64,000 bases of DNA from Gentiana macrophylla (taxonomy: Eukaryota; Streptophyta; Magnoliopsida; Gentianales; Gentianaceae). Below, piece after piece: positions 21,736 through 31,879 of this stretch (the stretch's first letter is position 1; the number at the start of each line of letters is the position of its first letter). A program made the translations under genes and the position numbers. Location of the stretch: positions 3,028,073 through 3,092,072 of the forward strand of contig CM047808.1 of assembly GCA_026214975.1 (NCBI GenBank), in the 5' to 3' direction. The notes below the pieces were generated by a model. The model was not told the DNA's origin. It did not search any database and was given only the letters and a program-made list of their open reading frames with translations.

Positions 21736-22508
21736 ATGGCAATCCATTCCAGAGTTTTTATTGTTCTATTCCTCCTCTCTTTTGCTTTAGGTAAAAACTT
21801 TAAAAAAATCACTCTTTATTATGCTTTTTTTTTTTCCTATGCGATAGAATGCATTGAAAAATATGGAGTCGCTCATAATTTTAGCCGGTCCCGTTACTTT
21901 CTGAAAAGCACCCTCAGTACTAGGAAAACACTGCAACATTTTAAGTAATGACGGGATCTTCGATTTTTCAATGCATTCTGGGGTATTAGTAAAGTAAACT
22001 TATAATGCATTGAAAAATATCGGTTCCGTCAAATTTTTAGCCGGTCCCGTAACTTTTCCAAAAACACCTTCAATATGTGAAAAACATTGCATAATTTTGA
22101 GTTTATGACGAAGGGACCGTTAATTTTCCAAAGGAGTACCGTCAAAAAATAAAATAATAAAATAAAATAAAAATAAAATCAATGACTCATGAGACATGAA
22201 AAAGTATACTTTGAAAAAGTCGATTATCTTTGTGTTGTGTTTGTTATATATATATATATATTAAATATTTTTTTTACTCTATTTCACGTAATACAGGAAT
22301 AACGGCGAGATTCCAACACCGCATGAAAGATGGTCGACGATGCCACGAGGGAATAGGGACGTGCACTCATGAAATACCCTGCGACCAAGATTTATATTGC
22401 TGTGATGCAAATTGTAAAGTTGAACATGATATGAAAGCAAATGCACATGGTGAATGTAATTACTGGGCTGGCATTGGAAATTGGTGCACTTGCTCTTGGG
22501 ACTGCTAG
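21736..22508 (+). CDS. Defensin-like secreted cysteine-rich peptide, two exons
   Basis: Exon 1 (21736-21790) encodes a signal peptide, MAIHSRVFIVLFLLSFALG, split by a GTAAAA donor. Exon 2 (22297-22508) follows a tract ending TACAG and gives the mature part, 88 residues in total. Ten cysteines lie in the mature region: RRC, GTC, IPC, YCC, ANC, GEC, WCTC and a final WDC. The CC-DAN-C (CX3C), GEC (GXC) and CTC (CXC) spacing is the cysteine-stabilised alpha-beta pattern of plant defensin-like peptides. The signal peptide alone on exon 1 with the intron at the cleavage point is typical of the family. The likely place is the apoplast; defence or pollen/pistil signalling are family roles, not shown here. 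Frame and splice sites are intact. The 506-bp intron contains a diverged tandem repeat. Confidence 0.85.
21849..22112 (+). repeat. Tandem repeat inside the peptide gene intron
   Basis: A block starting gcattgaaaaatatgg (about 21851), with tttagccggtcccgt and aaaacactgcaacatttt, recurs from about 22006 with the same order of motifs. A short inverted piece (tttttcaatgcattc) sits between the copies near 21966. The origin is unknown. Confidence 0.65.
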
Positions 22509-23663
22509 AATTTTAATAATATTAATCATTTGTGTGTATTTTTTGTTTTTGATTTTTTTGGAATCATAATTTAAGGTTATACTTGATCGTGTATTGCTTT
22601 CAAAGTTGATTTTGGACCAGGATTTTGAAGTCCATTTATACTGTCTTAGCCACAACGGTATGAACAACTCTTGTCGATCTCGAGGAGTTCAACACAGTAG
22701 ACGGCTAAGAACACGAACTTCGAAATCACTAGTAAATTAAGGATCAAGTCGATCGCGTATTGCACTCAAAATTGATTTTGAAGTCAATGTTTTATGCCGT
22801 ATATTGTGCTAAACCCGTGGAAATAAAAGCAATGCATTGTCATAATCAAAAGTGATCATAGCACTGCATAAACTTAAAAAAGTTAAGGCACCAAACCAAA
22901 TATCACAGTGACAATCGGTTGTCACAAGCGGTTATAAAGGTGATAATTGACTTTCCGACAAGTCCATTGTCATAACCGACTGGGTATCTAACTAGACCTT
23001 ACCATAACGCAAGTATATGAACCCATAAAGCACATAGAATCATGTTTTAGCCAAGTTCCAACCTACTTAAAGCATGCAAATGCCAATAGAAACATCCAAC
23101 TACCAACGATCCCCATTACTCGCATGAAAACAGTTAATAGAAAATTGTCATAATAATTTAAAAACATTGTACACGCACTTAACGCCCATAATGCAGCTTT
23201 TGAACTTTAGCCATTGTGTTGTCATGAGGGCGTGCTCAGAAAGCGCCCGATTGATCCTCTCAAACTCGCTTCATGACTTACAAGTACCCGGCAGCTATTC
23301 TAAACACATAAACACATCCAATTTCACGCAATTAACGAAAGTTAAAAATTTAATATTTTAGACAAAGATGGATCATTGTTACTCTATTAATCACCATTTA
23401 TCTTTATTTTTCAAAATCTCAATTTAGGCTAAATGTATTAGAATCTCAATAAGGTACAATTTGTATAGACAATACGTATTTCATTCATTACATGTAGTGT
23501 GAATTACTGATTTTGTATTTTAAAGATTTGAATGCATCTTGATGATTCAAATCTCTATTGCAAGTGCTCTTACGTTAAATACCTCAATGGTTAATTAATT
23601 TATTTTATGCTTAAAAATATATAGATTATATTTAGTCAATTATTTCTTTATATCTTAAGAGTT
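22509..23663. other. Downstream region of the peptide gene, no further gene seen
   Basis: Contains 3' UTR sequence followed by two copies of the dispersed motif (22588 and 22754) and otherwise unremarkable AT-rich DNA. Confidence 0.4.
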
Positions 23664-24110
23664 TTATATGATGAATTTTTTTTTGCTGAAAATGTAATTC
23701 GATTCTTCTATCACGGACTCGGTTCCGGAGTAGTATGATCTTTGTGGATGCACTGCTTGATCATTGTCGCTTTTTTGTTCCACATCGACCCGGGTATTAG
23801 TCCTGAGATTCTCGAGATGCAGGCGATTATGTTGGCGACAGAAGAGGCTATTATGTTGGGACACTCATCAGTCACCTTTGAAACTGATTGCATCATATGC
23901 GTTCAAGCGTTATTGAGACAGTCGGGTGATTTGTCTGCTTTTAGCTGTTTAGCACGCGATTGTCTTGCACTTTTTCCATCCATTGTCTCTTCTACTTTTA
24001 CATTTGTCAAGCGCGGTGGTAATCTACCGACGCATTTATTGGCTAGTCATGGATTAGGTCACTTTGGTCGCTGACGATGCTGGATCTCGTCTCATGATTA
24101 ATCCGGGCCG
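23664..24110 (+). pseudogene. LINE RNase H remnant
   Basis: The frame at 23742-24074 encodes a plant-LINE RNase H fold segment: PEILEMQAIMLATEEAIMLG, then SSVTFETDCIICVQAL, and further on FVKRGGNLPTHLLASHGLGH. The conserved E of the helix, the D of the ETD strand and the FVKR-N-AHxLA end are recognisable. The N-terminal strand with the first Asp is out of frame or lost. No poly-A tail or target duplication was identified, so this is an old fragment of the same class as 15014-15542. Confidence 0.75.
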
Positions 24111-24351
24111 TATTTTTTTAGTGACAACGATTCAAGAACAATCCAACATAAAAGATAGTGTTTTGGTGTTTTTTAGACTGAGCCCGAGAGTTATTTCTCT
24201 CAAGTTGCCTACGTATCCAATGATTATATTGGAATCAAGTCTCTCGTAGTTCCTTAGGGTTGTTTATATAGGGGACTGTTTATCTCTTTCCTTGTTCTAC
24301 AAGGAATTGTGTTATTTCTCCCTAAGGATAATCACCCGCATATCCCTATGA

Positions 24352-26220
24352 TGAGAGTCAACTTTACTATGTTTCGGTGCATGTTTTAACCCCCATTTAT
24401 GACACTTTGGGCTTATATTGGGTAGTTTTAGACCATTTATAGGATAAAATTCATTGCACACTCACTTTGAGATAAACCGTCAAATAGATGGAAAACCTCA
24501 CCATTTTACGGTATTTTGACCCTTTTCGAGCCCTAGTTATCTTGCGGAGTTATGCTCGGTTTGTGTTTGAATGTTGTGATGCAGGATCTAGGTGAGTTAT
24601 GAGCCCGGAAGACAAAGCATGAGACTTAGAGTGGCATAACCGAAGCCCGGGATGAAAACAGATCAAAAGTAGTTGGTGTTTTCATTATACGTTCACTTAA
24701 TCTGTGATTTGATCCCAGATACATGCATTTTCTGGACTTGTGGTCTTCATGAAAAGTGTAGGCAATTGAATAAGATTTTCAACTCAACTTGAATCACTCA
24801 AATAGAAGCTCTACACGCAAAGTTATTTCCAGATTACTGAAGTTGTATCAGTGTGGAAAGTTCAGGATCCAATGCGGGTGCACCATATGTAGTTCACTTA
24901 ATCTGTGATTTGATCCCAGATAAAAGCATTTTCTGGACTTGTGGTCTTCATGAAAGGTGTATAAAATTGAATGAGCTTTCCAACTCAACTTGAATCACGC
25001 AAATAGGAGCTCTACACGCAAAGATATTGCCGACATCAAGTTGTATCAAGATCTTCGAAAGTTTAGGATCCAACGCGGCGCACTCGTGATGTAGTGCTGG
25101 TGCACTGGATGTAGTCTTGGATGCAATCGGACGGACAAAAAGTTCAATTTTAGTACGGAACACTTCAAGGCGAAAGATCGAGGTCTAAAGCATGATGCAT
25201 TCAGATGTTCTTGGGCGCATATATATACATTTTTACGTAGATTTTTCAGCATTCTTCATCCTCCCAAATCTTAACTATTTGATTAGTTTCGACCCTCTTC
25301 GCCTTTGGCTCCCAGAACTTATTTTTACATCAATTTTCTCTTAGATTAAACATAATCTAGCTTAGATTCTTGCTTAACTCTCTTGGATTTTGCATTTTGT
25401 GTTCTTCTTCCCAAGTGATATGGGTGTGGATAGAGCTTGATGTAAACCTCAACTTTCTACGTTTTTTGTTAATTAATTTCGTTCTCCTCTCATTTCATGA
25501 CTTTAATTTCTTGTTTGATGCTTGCTCTTGTAGTTGTAATGAGTAGCTAATTTCTATCATAGCTAAATCATGTGAAATTTGAAGAAATCACCATCTAGTT
25601 GATGAGTTTGGGAATGAGTAGTGTTTAATTGTTGTTATATCGATGAATTCATGTCTTAGAACTTGTTCTTAATGCTTGAATTAATTTGTACACTTAGTTC
25701 ATGAGCTCACACACCACTTTTATAAATGTGTGTTGCGTAGGGGTGTGGGAAAAGGGGTTTTAAGATCGTTATTTATAATTGACTGAGTTGTTTAGATTGA
25801 TTGGGTAACGAGGTTTACCGGTGTAAATCGAGCGGCTATAGTTCTTAATCTTGTTTCGGTCAGTTTAATTCTTAAAGGCGGATCAGAATCGGGAAAAGTG
25901 GTACTAGGTTGTTGCATTGCGTCTAGCATCATTTAGGAGTTTGCACCCATGAGTGAGTCGATAAGATCATTAGGTTGGTTGGTTGGTTATGCTCATTCCC
26001 GAGACAATCGACAGAGGGTGAAAGTATTCAATTGGATCATAGTTTGGCTTATATTTTTCCTCCTTGTTATCTCTCTCTTGTTTAAATATCATTGTAGTAT
26101 AATTACCGTGAACAAATTAAATGAGATAAATCAATCAAGCGAGATTTTCCTTATTTTATTAAGAAAATGTTTTTTTCTCACCAATCTACTGGAAGTCTTC
26201 TCCCAATCGACGGGATTACT
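24352..26220. repeat. Probable LTR or untranslated part of an old LTR retrotransposon
   Basis: About 1.9 kb without coding motifs. It starts near tgatgagagtcaactttact and ends near ggcgccag, which resembles the GGCGCC primer site start used by Tat/Athila-type Ty3 elements. Inside, a segment of about 200 bp is tandemly duplicated (24685-24880 and 24893-25080, sharing cacttaatctgtgatttgat and ggacttgtggtcttcatgaa). No partner LTR was found in the window. The call rests on sequence style and is tentative. Confidence 0.4.
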
Positions 26221-26640
26221 TTGAGGCGCCAGATACACTATATAAAGGTGGGATTGACTACTTTTCAGACATGCATCGTAATTCTAAGAATTTAATAGTT
26301 TTATAAAAATGAGAGAAATTTTCAGAGAGAGAAAAGTCGGTCTAGTTAACCGAGTTTTTCGTCAGAAGAATCCATGATGGGATTCCGCAGTCGCTTCGTG
26401 TGGATCACCGGCAGAGGCCGAACACTTGGGTGGCTTCGTGCATAAACTACAAATCAGTAGACAAAGCGCCGATCCAATTGGATCAAGCAATGTATTCTTT
26501 TGTCTACTTTTTTACGCTTTCGCTTAAACGGGTTTCGATCTTTAAAAAGAAAATCAAAATTTTAAATTTCGCTGCTAAAAGAAAATCAAAATTTTGATTT
26601 CCTAACATTTGATTCGCCAAACGATACATTTAAAAGAAAA
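26221..26640. other. Spacer between LTR-like sequence and minisatellite
   Basis: No gene recognised. Near 26545-26600 a short direct repeat of gaaaatcaaaattt occurs. Confidence 0.35.
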
Positions 26641-27070
26641 ACGAGATCGGTGGTGCTCGCCGATCGGGCGGCGGCACCACCACCGGGCGGTCGGTCGGCG
26701 GCGGCAGTGGCAACTCGTCGCCGCGCCGGTTGACCAACCTAAGAACACACCAACCAAGAATACACCAACAAAGAATACACCAACCAAGAATACACCAACA
26801 AAGAATACACTAGTCTTTGTTCTCAACAAAGAATACACCAACAAAGAATACACTACTATTTTTGTTATTTTGTTCTCAACAAATAATACACTAACAAAAA
26901 GAATACAAGAATACACCAACAAAATAACACACTACTATTTTTGTTCTCAACAAAGAATACACCAACCAAGACACACCAATCAAGAATACACCAACAAAAT
27001 AACACACCAACAAAGTAACACACTAGTCTATTTTTGTTCTCAACAAAGTAACACACCAACAAAGGCATGT
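26640..27070 (+). repeat. Minisatellite of 12-15 bp units behind a GC-rich leader
   Basis: From about 26740 the sequence consists of variants of acaccaacaaagaat and acaccaaccaagaat, with occasional insertions of ctattttgttctcaac. A GC-rich stretch (26645-26735) precedes it. Open frames run through on both strands simply because the repeat lacks stops, giving a Thr-Pro-Thr-Lys-Asn periodic peptide; I do not regard them as genes. Confidence 0.8.
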
Positions 27071-27159
27071 ATCTCTAAAAAAAAATAGCAACAAATGTAG
27101 ATAACAATTGATATAAGCACATAAATCCTGACCAAGGAATGAACGTATCCTATTTCTGA

Positions 27160-27276
27160 TTAGCTGCTGCTGCTATTATTTGGAATCCTCATATTCAACT
27201 CACGAAGAATCTCGTCAAGCGTACGAATAATCGAAATCAATTTATCCAGCCGCACCACGTAATTCAAATTCGGTAA
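27160..27276 (-). other. Short coding-like tail next to the IDD fragment
   Basis: Reading leftwards, 38 codons free of stops end in a stop at 27160-27162: NYVVRLDKLISIIRTLDEIL then RELNMRIPNNSSSS. Its composition is protein-like, but the frame is closed by TAA just upstream, inside the 42-bp repeat. It might be a terminal exon of the source gene or of another gene. No family recognised. Confidence 0.25.
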
Positions 27277-27315
27277 TTACTGTATATCCAAAAGCTTTAA
27301 ACTACACACTAAAAG
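27274..27315. repeat. 42-bp direct repeat, left copy
   Basis: Exact 42-bp match to 27825-27866, starting taattactgtatatccaaaa. Relative to the IDD fragment it lies downstream of the exon 1 donor, in intron 1. Confidence 0.95.
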
Positions 27316-27387
27316 TGACAAAGGACAATTGTCAAATTAAACACTGAATTAAAAAGGATAAAAAGCAATAAAAATAGAATAAATTAC

Positions 27388-27766
27388 CGGGCATTCCAGG
27401 AAGATTACGCTTCTTCTTAGTCTGTATATTTTGCTGAGCAGTAGTAGAAGATAATCTAGCTTCTTCTTGTTCGAACACCTTTCACATTTTTACAGAAATG
27501 TTTTTCCACGCCGGTCAGGTCGCCTAATGCTCTTGCCGGGTCATGATGAACGCAACTGGGTTCGGGGCAGACATAGACCCGTTTTCTGATAACTTCGTCG
27601 CCGGTCCGTTACCGGAGGTCCGGAGCTTCCACGTATGGCAAGTTATGACCTCTTCTATGAAGTTGAAGATTCTGGTCTCTTTGAAAACCTTTGCTACAGA
27701 TCTCAGATACGTATCTGTTTGTAGCTAAAAGGGTCTTTGGTAAATCTATTACTTCTGCATCTGGAT
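27388..27766 (-). pseudogene. IDD: INDETERMINATE-domain (IDD) C2H2 zinc-finger fragment with permuted exons
   Basis: IDD proteins are plant nuclear C2H2 transcription factors. Reading leftwards, exon 2 comes first: an ATACACAG acceptor at 27767 is followed by PDAEVIDLPKTLLATNRYV, CSKGFQRDQNLQLHRRGHNL (first finger), a frame break, then KRVYVCPEPSCVHHDPARAL and GDLTGVEKHFC (second finger), stopping near 27487. Immediately after comes what should be exon 1, EEARLSSTTAQQNIQTKKKR then NLPGMP, ending at a GTAATTT donor (27387). In IDD genes KKRNLPG precedes DPDAEV, so the order here is reversed. The two exons would join perfectly (CCC G/AT CCA gives Pro-Asp-Pro). Both sides carry an identical 42-bp piece of the intron. 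Later fingers are missing. The finger Phe is Ser (YVSEIC) in place of the usual FVCEIC, so the first finger cysteine is also lost. Confidence 0.8.
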
Positions 27767-27824
27767 CTGTGTATCCCAAAAGAAAGAAAAAAATCATCTT
27801 TTGTACTGTAATGAAAATTTTGTT

Positions 27825-27866
27825 TAATTACTGTATATCCAAAAGCTTTAAACTACACACTAAAAG
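27825..27866. repeat. 42-bp direct repeat, right copy
   Basis: Exact match to 27274-27315. Relative to the IDD fragment it lies upstream of the exon 2 acceptor, again in intron 1. Outside the 42 bp the flanks of the two copies differ. Confidence 0.95.
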
Positions 27867-28899
27867 CGCAGAGATGCGTAGCATCAGCTAGCTTCACGGT
27901 ATAAAAGAAGGGTAATTGATGTCCGAAAGAAAATATTTTTTCTTTAATGCAACAAAAAAAAAAATGTGGATTAAAATTTATTTACTGAGTGGAAAGTGAA
28001 CTAAAAGCTAATTTTCTCATTTTAATATTAGTATTTTATATGTTCTAACCCGACCCGGTTTAATTCCCCCGTTAGGCAACGACATTTTCCCTCCATTTCT
28101 CACGATTCCCTGCCAAACAGGCCACCAAACAAACCCTCTTCCCACATTTCCCTTCACATCAGCCTTGATATTGTGCGATTCATCAGATTCTACAAACATG
28201 GAGGTAAACCAACAATTTGTTGCTTTTTAGCCTTATTCTTGCGTATTATTTGCCTTTCACGAAATTATAGATACGGTTCTTGATGATGTATGGATCTGCA
28301 GAATTATCCTAAGTGGGTTCTGGCTTAGTTGATTTATTACTCTTTTCTATTCATTTTGAACTGGGATTCCTGATTTTGTCTAGGTGGGCTGGAATTCACC
28401 TTAGTTAACCGTAAAAAATTGTAACTTTGGAAATGAATTTTGGAAATTTATTGCTAGAACTCATTGATTATTTGTGTGATTTGTTTCTTGAGTGTGACTA
28501 TTTAGCTAACTGAAATCCTACCTGAATTTTATATTTTGGTAAATTTTATGCAAATCAGTTATTTGATCTATGCATTGTAGCTTGTCAATATATAGGAATT
28601 TGGTATTTGATATTTTCCATCTTTAATCACAATGTTGAATATGGTGATTTTTGGTCGTTTTTGGGGAATGTGAAAGGTGAGAAGGTCTGCTGAAGGATGT
28701 AAAGTGGTTTGCTTAATATCGTTCGCAATAAGTCGGTGTTCTAGAGCGAATAATAAGTCTTGTAGAGGTGGATTGTTGGGAGCAGAGGGATCTTTTGTAG
28801 TCACAGGAACAGTGCTATGACGACGTATTGGTCCTTTTCTTTTCGATGCTTTAGCTTGAAACGGTGTCATTTTAAGCCTACAATAGCCACAAATGTAGA
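27867..28899. other. Region with a possible rightward first exon (ATGGAG at 28198), no clear gene
   Basis: A C/T-rich, UTR-like stretch (28050-28195) leads to ATGGAG followed by GTAAAC at about 28198, which could be a tiny first exon and donor. No matching second exon was established. A leftward 100-codon frame at 28568-28870 has no recognisable domain. Sequence at 28571-28650 is duplicated at 31102-31180. Confidence 0.3.
28571..28650 (+). repeat. Diverged direct duplication, left copy (partner 31102-31180)
   Basis: Shared motifs in order: tgcattgt, caatatataggaat, ggtat and tttccatctttaatca. The copies are about 2.5 kb apart and bracket the copia fragment at 28900-30830. Confidence 0.6.
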
Positions 28900-30670
28900 G
28901 GATCCGGGATCAGATTGTTGTGATAGGTTATTACACTAAATTTTTGTGGCTTTATCCTTTACGTTTGAAATCTGATGTCGAATCGATTTTTACTCAATTT
29001 AGTGCCTTGGTGGAACGTCAATTTACCACTAAAATCAAGTCTATTCAAACTGATTGGGGTGGGGAATATCGCCGGCTAAATACTTACTTCAAATCTATTG
29101 GCATTGATCATCGCTTATCTTGCCCCTCACGTCCGAACAAAGTGGTGCCATTGAGCGACGCCACCGCCACATTGTTAAACCGCCTTGCGACGAGAGAGAT
29201 GAGTTTAATGCTTTGGTCCAAAATGATACTTGGGATCTTGTTCCGTATTCTCCGCACTACAATCTTCTCGTGAATAAATGGGTTTTTCGACAAGCGCCAC
29301 GCCGATGGTCATATTGAGCGCTATAAGGCGCGCCTTCAGAGCTGGGCGGCTTCCATCGTAGTCGGTGTGGATTTCTCTCGACACGCTTAGCCCCGTGGTT
29401 AAGCCGGTTACTATTCGCATCTTTTATCACTTGTCGTCTCACATAATTGGTCCGCTCGACAGTTGATATTCGTAACGCCTTCCCGCACGGGTTTCTAAAC
29501 GAGGACGCCTACATGCAAAGCACCACATGTGGTTTTCGCCATCCCGACTATCCCGATCATGTCTCGCAAACTTAAGCTGCTAGCCTTTATGGACTTCGCC
29601 AGGCCCTCGTGCTTGGTTTTCCCGCTTTACGGACGTTTCTTCGCCGCCAAGATGGGTTTCGACCTTCCAAGGCCGATACCTCCTCTATATCTACCGCCAT
29701 GGTTCACACTCTATTTTTGTATTGATTTATGTTGATGATATATTGCTTACAGTACTTCGCAGATCTTCTTCGTGAGCATCATTGATCACTTATCTACCCA
29801 CTTTCCGGTTAAGGACCTGGGTCCTTTCTTATTTTCTGGGGTCGAGGCTATTCCCTCCGCCGATGGCCTTCTTCTCGCCCAGTAAATACATCCATACATT
29901 ATTGCAAATGGCCGGCATGGAAAATGCCAAGCCTGTGTGACACCGATGGCTTCTTCCGCGCCTTAGTCGCTTTGACGGCCAACCATTTTCTCGATGCTTC
30001 CTTTATCGCAAGATTGTTGGCGGTCTTCGTGATCTTGGCTTTACTCGCCCGCACATTGCGTTCGCGGGTTCACAAAGTTAGCAAGTTTATGCATGCTCAT
30101 CGACGCCATTCATTGGGCGCGTTAAACGATCCTCCGTTATCTTAAGCATACTATTTCGATGGTCTTCTTCTCTCGTCTCCGGTCCGACGCAAGCTTTCAT
30201 GGATGCCGATCAAGCGCCCGACCGGATGATCGGCGCTCGTTGGTGCGTATTGTATCTTCCTTGGTTCTAATCTTATCGGTTGGCGTATAAACAACAAGCC
30301 ATCGCCGCCAAGAGTAGCACCAAGCTGTAATACAAGGCTCTTTCCCATACGCCATTGAAGTTGCAAGTGGATCACGCCACCGCTTCGTGATATGTTAATT
30401 GATCTTCCTTATCCTCCTATCTTGTGGTGCGACAACATCGGGGCCACCTATCTCACCGCTTAATCCGGTTTTCCATGCCCGCACCAAACATATTGAGATT
30501 GATTTTCACCATGTTCGTGAGTTGGTTGCTTCTAAGCGAAGCACGGGTTGCTTTCATCCTCCAAAGATCAATCGGCCGATATTCTCACTAAGCCACTTGG
30601 CCATGTTCGGTTCATGGATTTAAAGTCCAATCTCCATGTCCATTCCATTCCCTCGGGATTGCGGGGCGAT
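28900..30670 (+). pseudogene. Degenerate Ty1/copia polyprotein
   Basis: The integrase core remains as YTKFLWLYPLRLKSDVESIF, KIKSIQTDWGGEYRRL and IGIDHRLSCP, then after a shift SGAIERRHRHIV (28920-29170). An internal deletion joins this directly to the reverse transcriptase: EFNALVQNDTWDLVPYSP (about 29195), NKWVFR, VDFS, VVKPVTIRI. Then come LDIRNAF-like, DAYMQ, HPDYPDHV, a LIYVDDILLT box near 29722, and RNase H pieces with HKVSKFMHAH and [20 protein letters not shown] (about 30480-30535). Frames are broken in many places. It is the same lineage (Ale/Retrofit-like) as the element at 43880-46420. The 5' LTR and gag are absent. Confidence 0.85.
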
Positions 30671-30830
30671 TGACGGCAATTCCAATCTTGAAGAACAAGT
30701 CTCAAGCTAAATAATTAGGGCTTTAGCATTATATTTATTTCCGGTTGTATCCCTAGTGTAGTGCCTATATAAACACATCATTGTATCATTGATTATTCAT
30801 GAAATGAACAATATTTTACTCTAATATAGG
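30671..30830 (+). repeat. 3' LTR of the copia fragment
   Basis: A purine-rich tract GGGATTGCGGGGCGA precedes TGACGGCAATTCC at 30671. The LTR contains tataaacacatcattgtatc (TATA-like) and ends about 30830 near ctctaatatagg. The right edge is approximate because the 5' LTR is missing. Confidence 0.6.
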
Positions 30831-31879
30831 TTATGTCCTTTACAACTCGGTTTTGTAATTAGTTTTCGGTCATTCTTGTTTATAGCTGATAAATTGGGTT
30901 GGTATACCATTTTCTTGATCCGTTAGTTTCCTTTGATCAATCAAACAAAACTTACCATTTCCATAATCGTTAGCCCTTTTACACCTTTTTTTTATCCATG
31001 ATGTCATTCCAGTCTACAAAACCATATTAGTAGAAACTGGTGTCTTTAAATTTTAGAAGTAGAAGCTGTTTTGAATCCTCAAGCAAAGAGCCTATTTGAT
31101 ATGTGCATTGTTCATTGCCAATATATAGGAATGGTATGAGCTTTTTTCCATCTTTAATCATGATATTGAATTATATGCATAATATATGTGATTTCATTTT
31201 TGTGTGCAAATCCATGTTGTTCTTGCTTTGTATGCAGAATGTTTTAATGCATCAAATTACCATTTTTTTAAAACCTTTTTAACACCATGCCTAGATAAGT
31301 TGGATTTGTTAATGCATTGAACTATCATTTTTAGAAATTTATGTAATGAGACATTTTTGCTTTCAGTTTTTGAGTAGGCGATGATAGTTTCATATTTACA
31401 CAGAAACAAATATTTTTCATATTTGCCTTCAGTAGACTAATCAAATGCAGCATTTCAGTCTCAGTTACGTTGCAATGTTGTGGTGCTCTTTGACGATTCA
31501 TTTTTGAATGTTCTTATTTCATGGCATAAATTAATGCAATGGTGTTTTCTTTTTTCTCAGCTAGTCATTCGAAAATGCTCAGTCTTTTCGCAATTCATGT
31601 GTCCAAAAGAACATCGATTCGCTTCAAAGCAAGTCCATGCAAGCAATTCATGTGCTGTTGTTTTCTTATTTGATGTGGCAAACATTGACTCGTTTACATT
31701 TTGTGTGCATGGATGATGGATTTTAAATCTCAACTCTTTCTATAATTTTGCGTATACTTCATGTCATTTTCAAGACGTCTCGGCAGTACAGTGAGTCTCC
31801 TTCGAAAAAAATTAAAAAAATTCATCCAGCTAATTTCTTTATTTCGCTCTATCAAAGTTTTTTGCTTTTAATAACTGAG
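30831..31879. other. AT-rich spacer, no gene seen
   Basis: Includes the second copy (31102-31180) of the duplication listed at 28571. A rightward frame at 31480-31716 shows no recognisable motif. Confidence 0.4.

Noticed and set aside
26609..27088. 159-codon rightward frame
   Set aside because: Runs through a minisatellite; the opposite strand is equally open and the leader is low-complexity.
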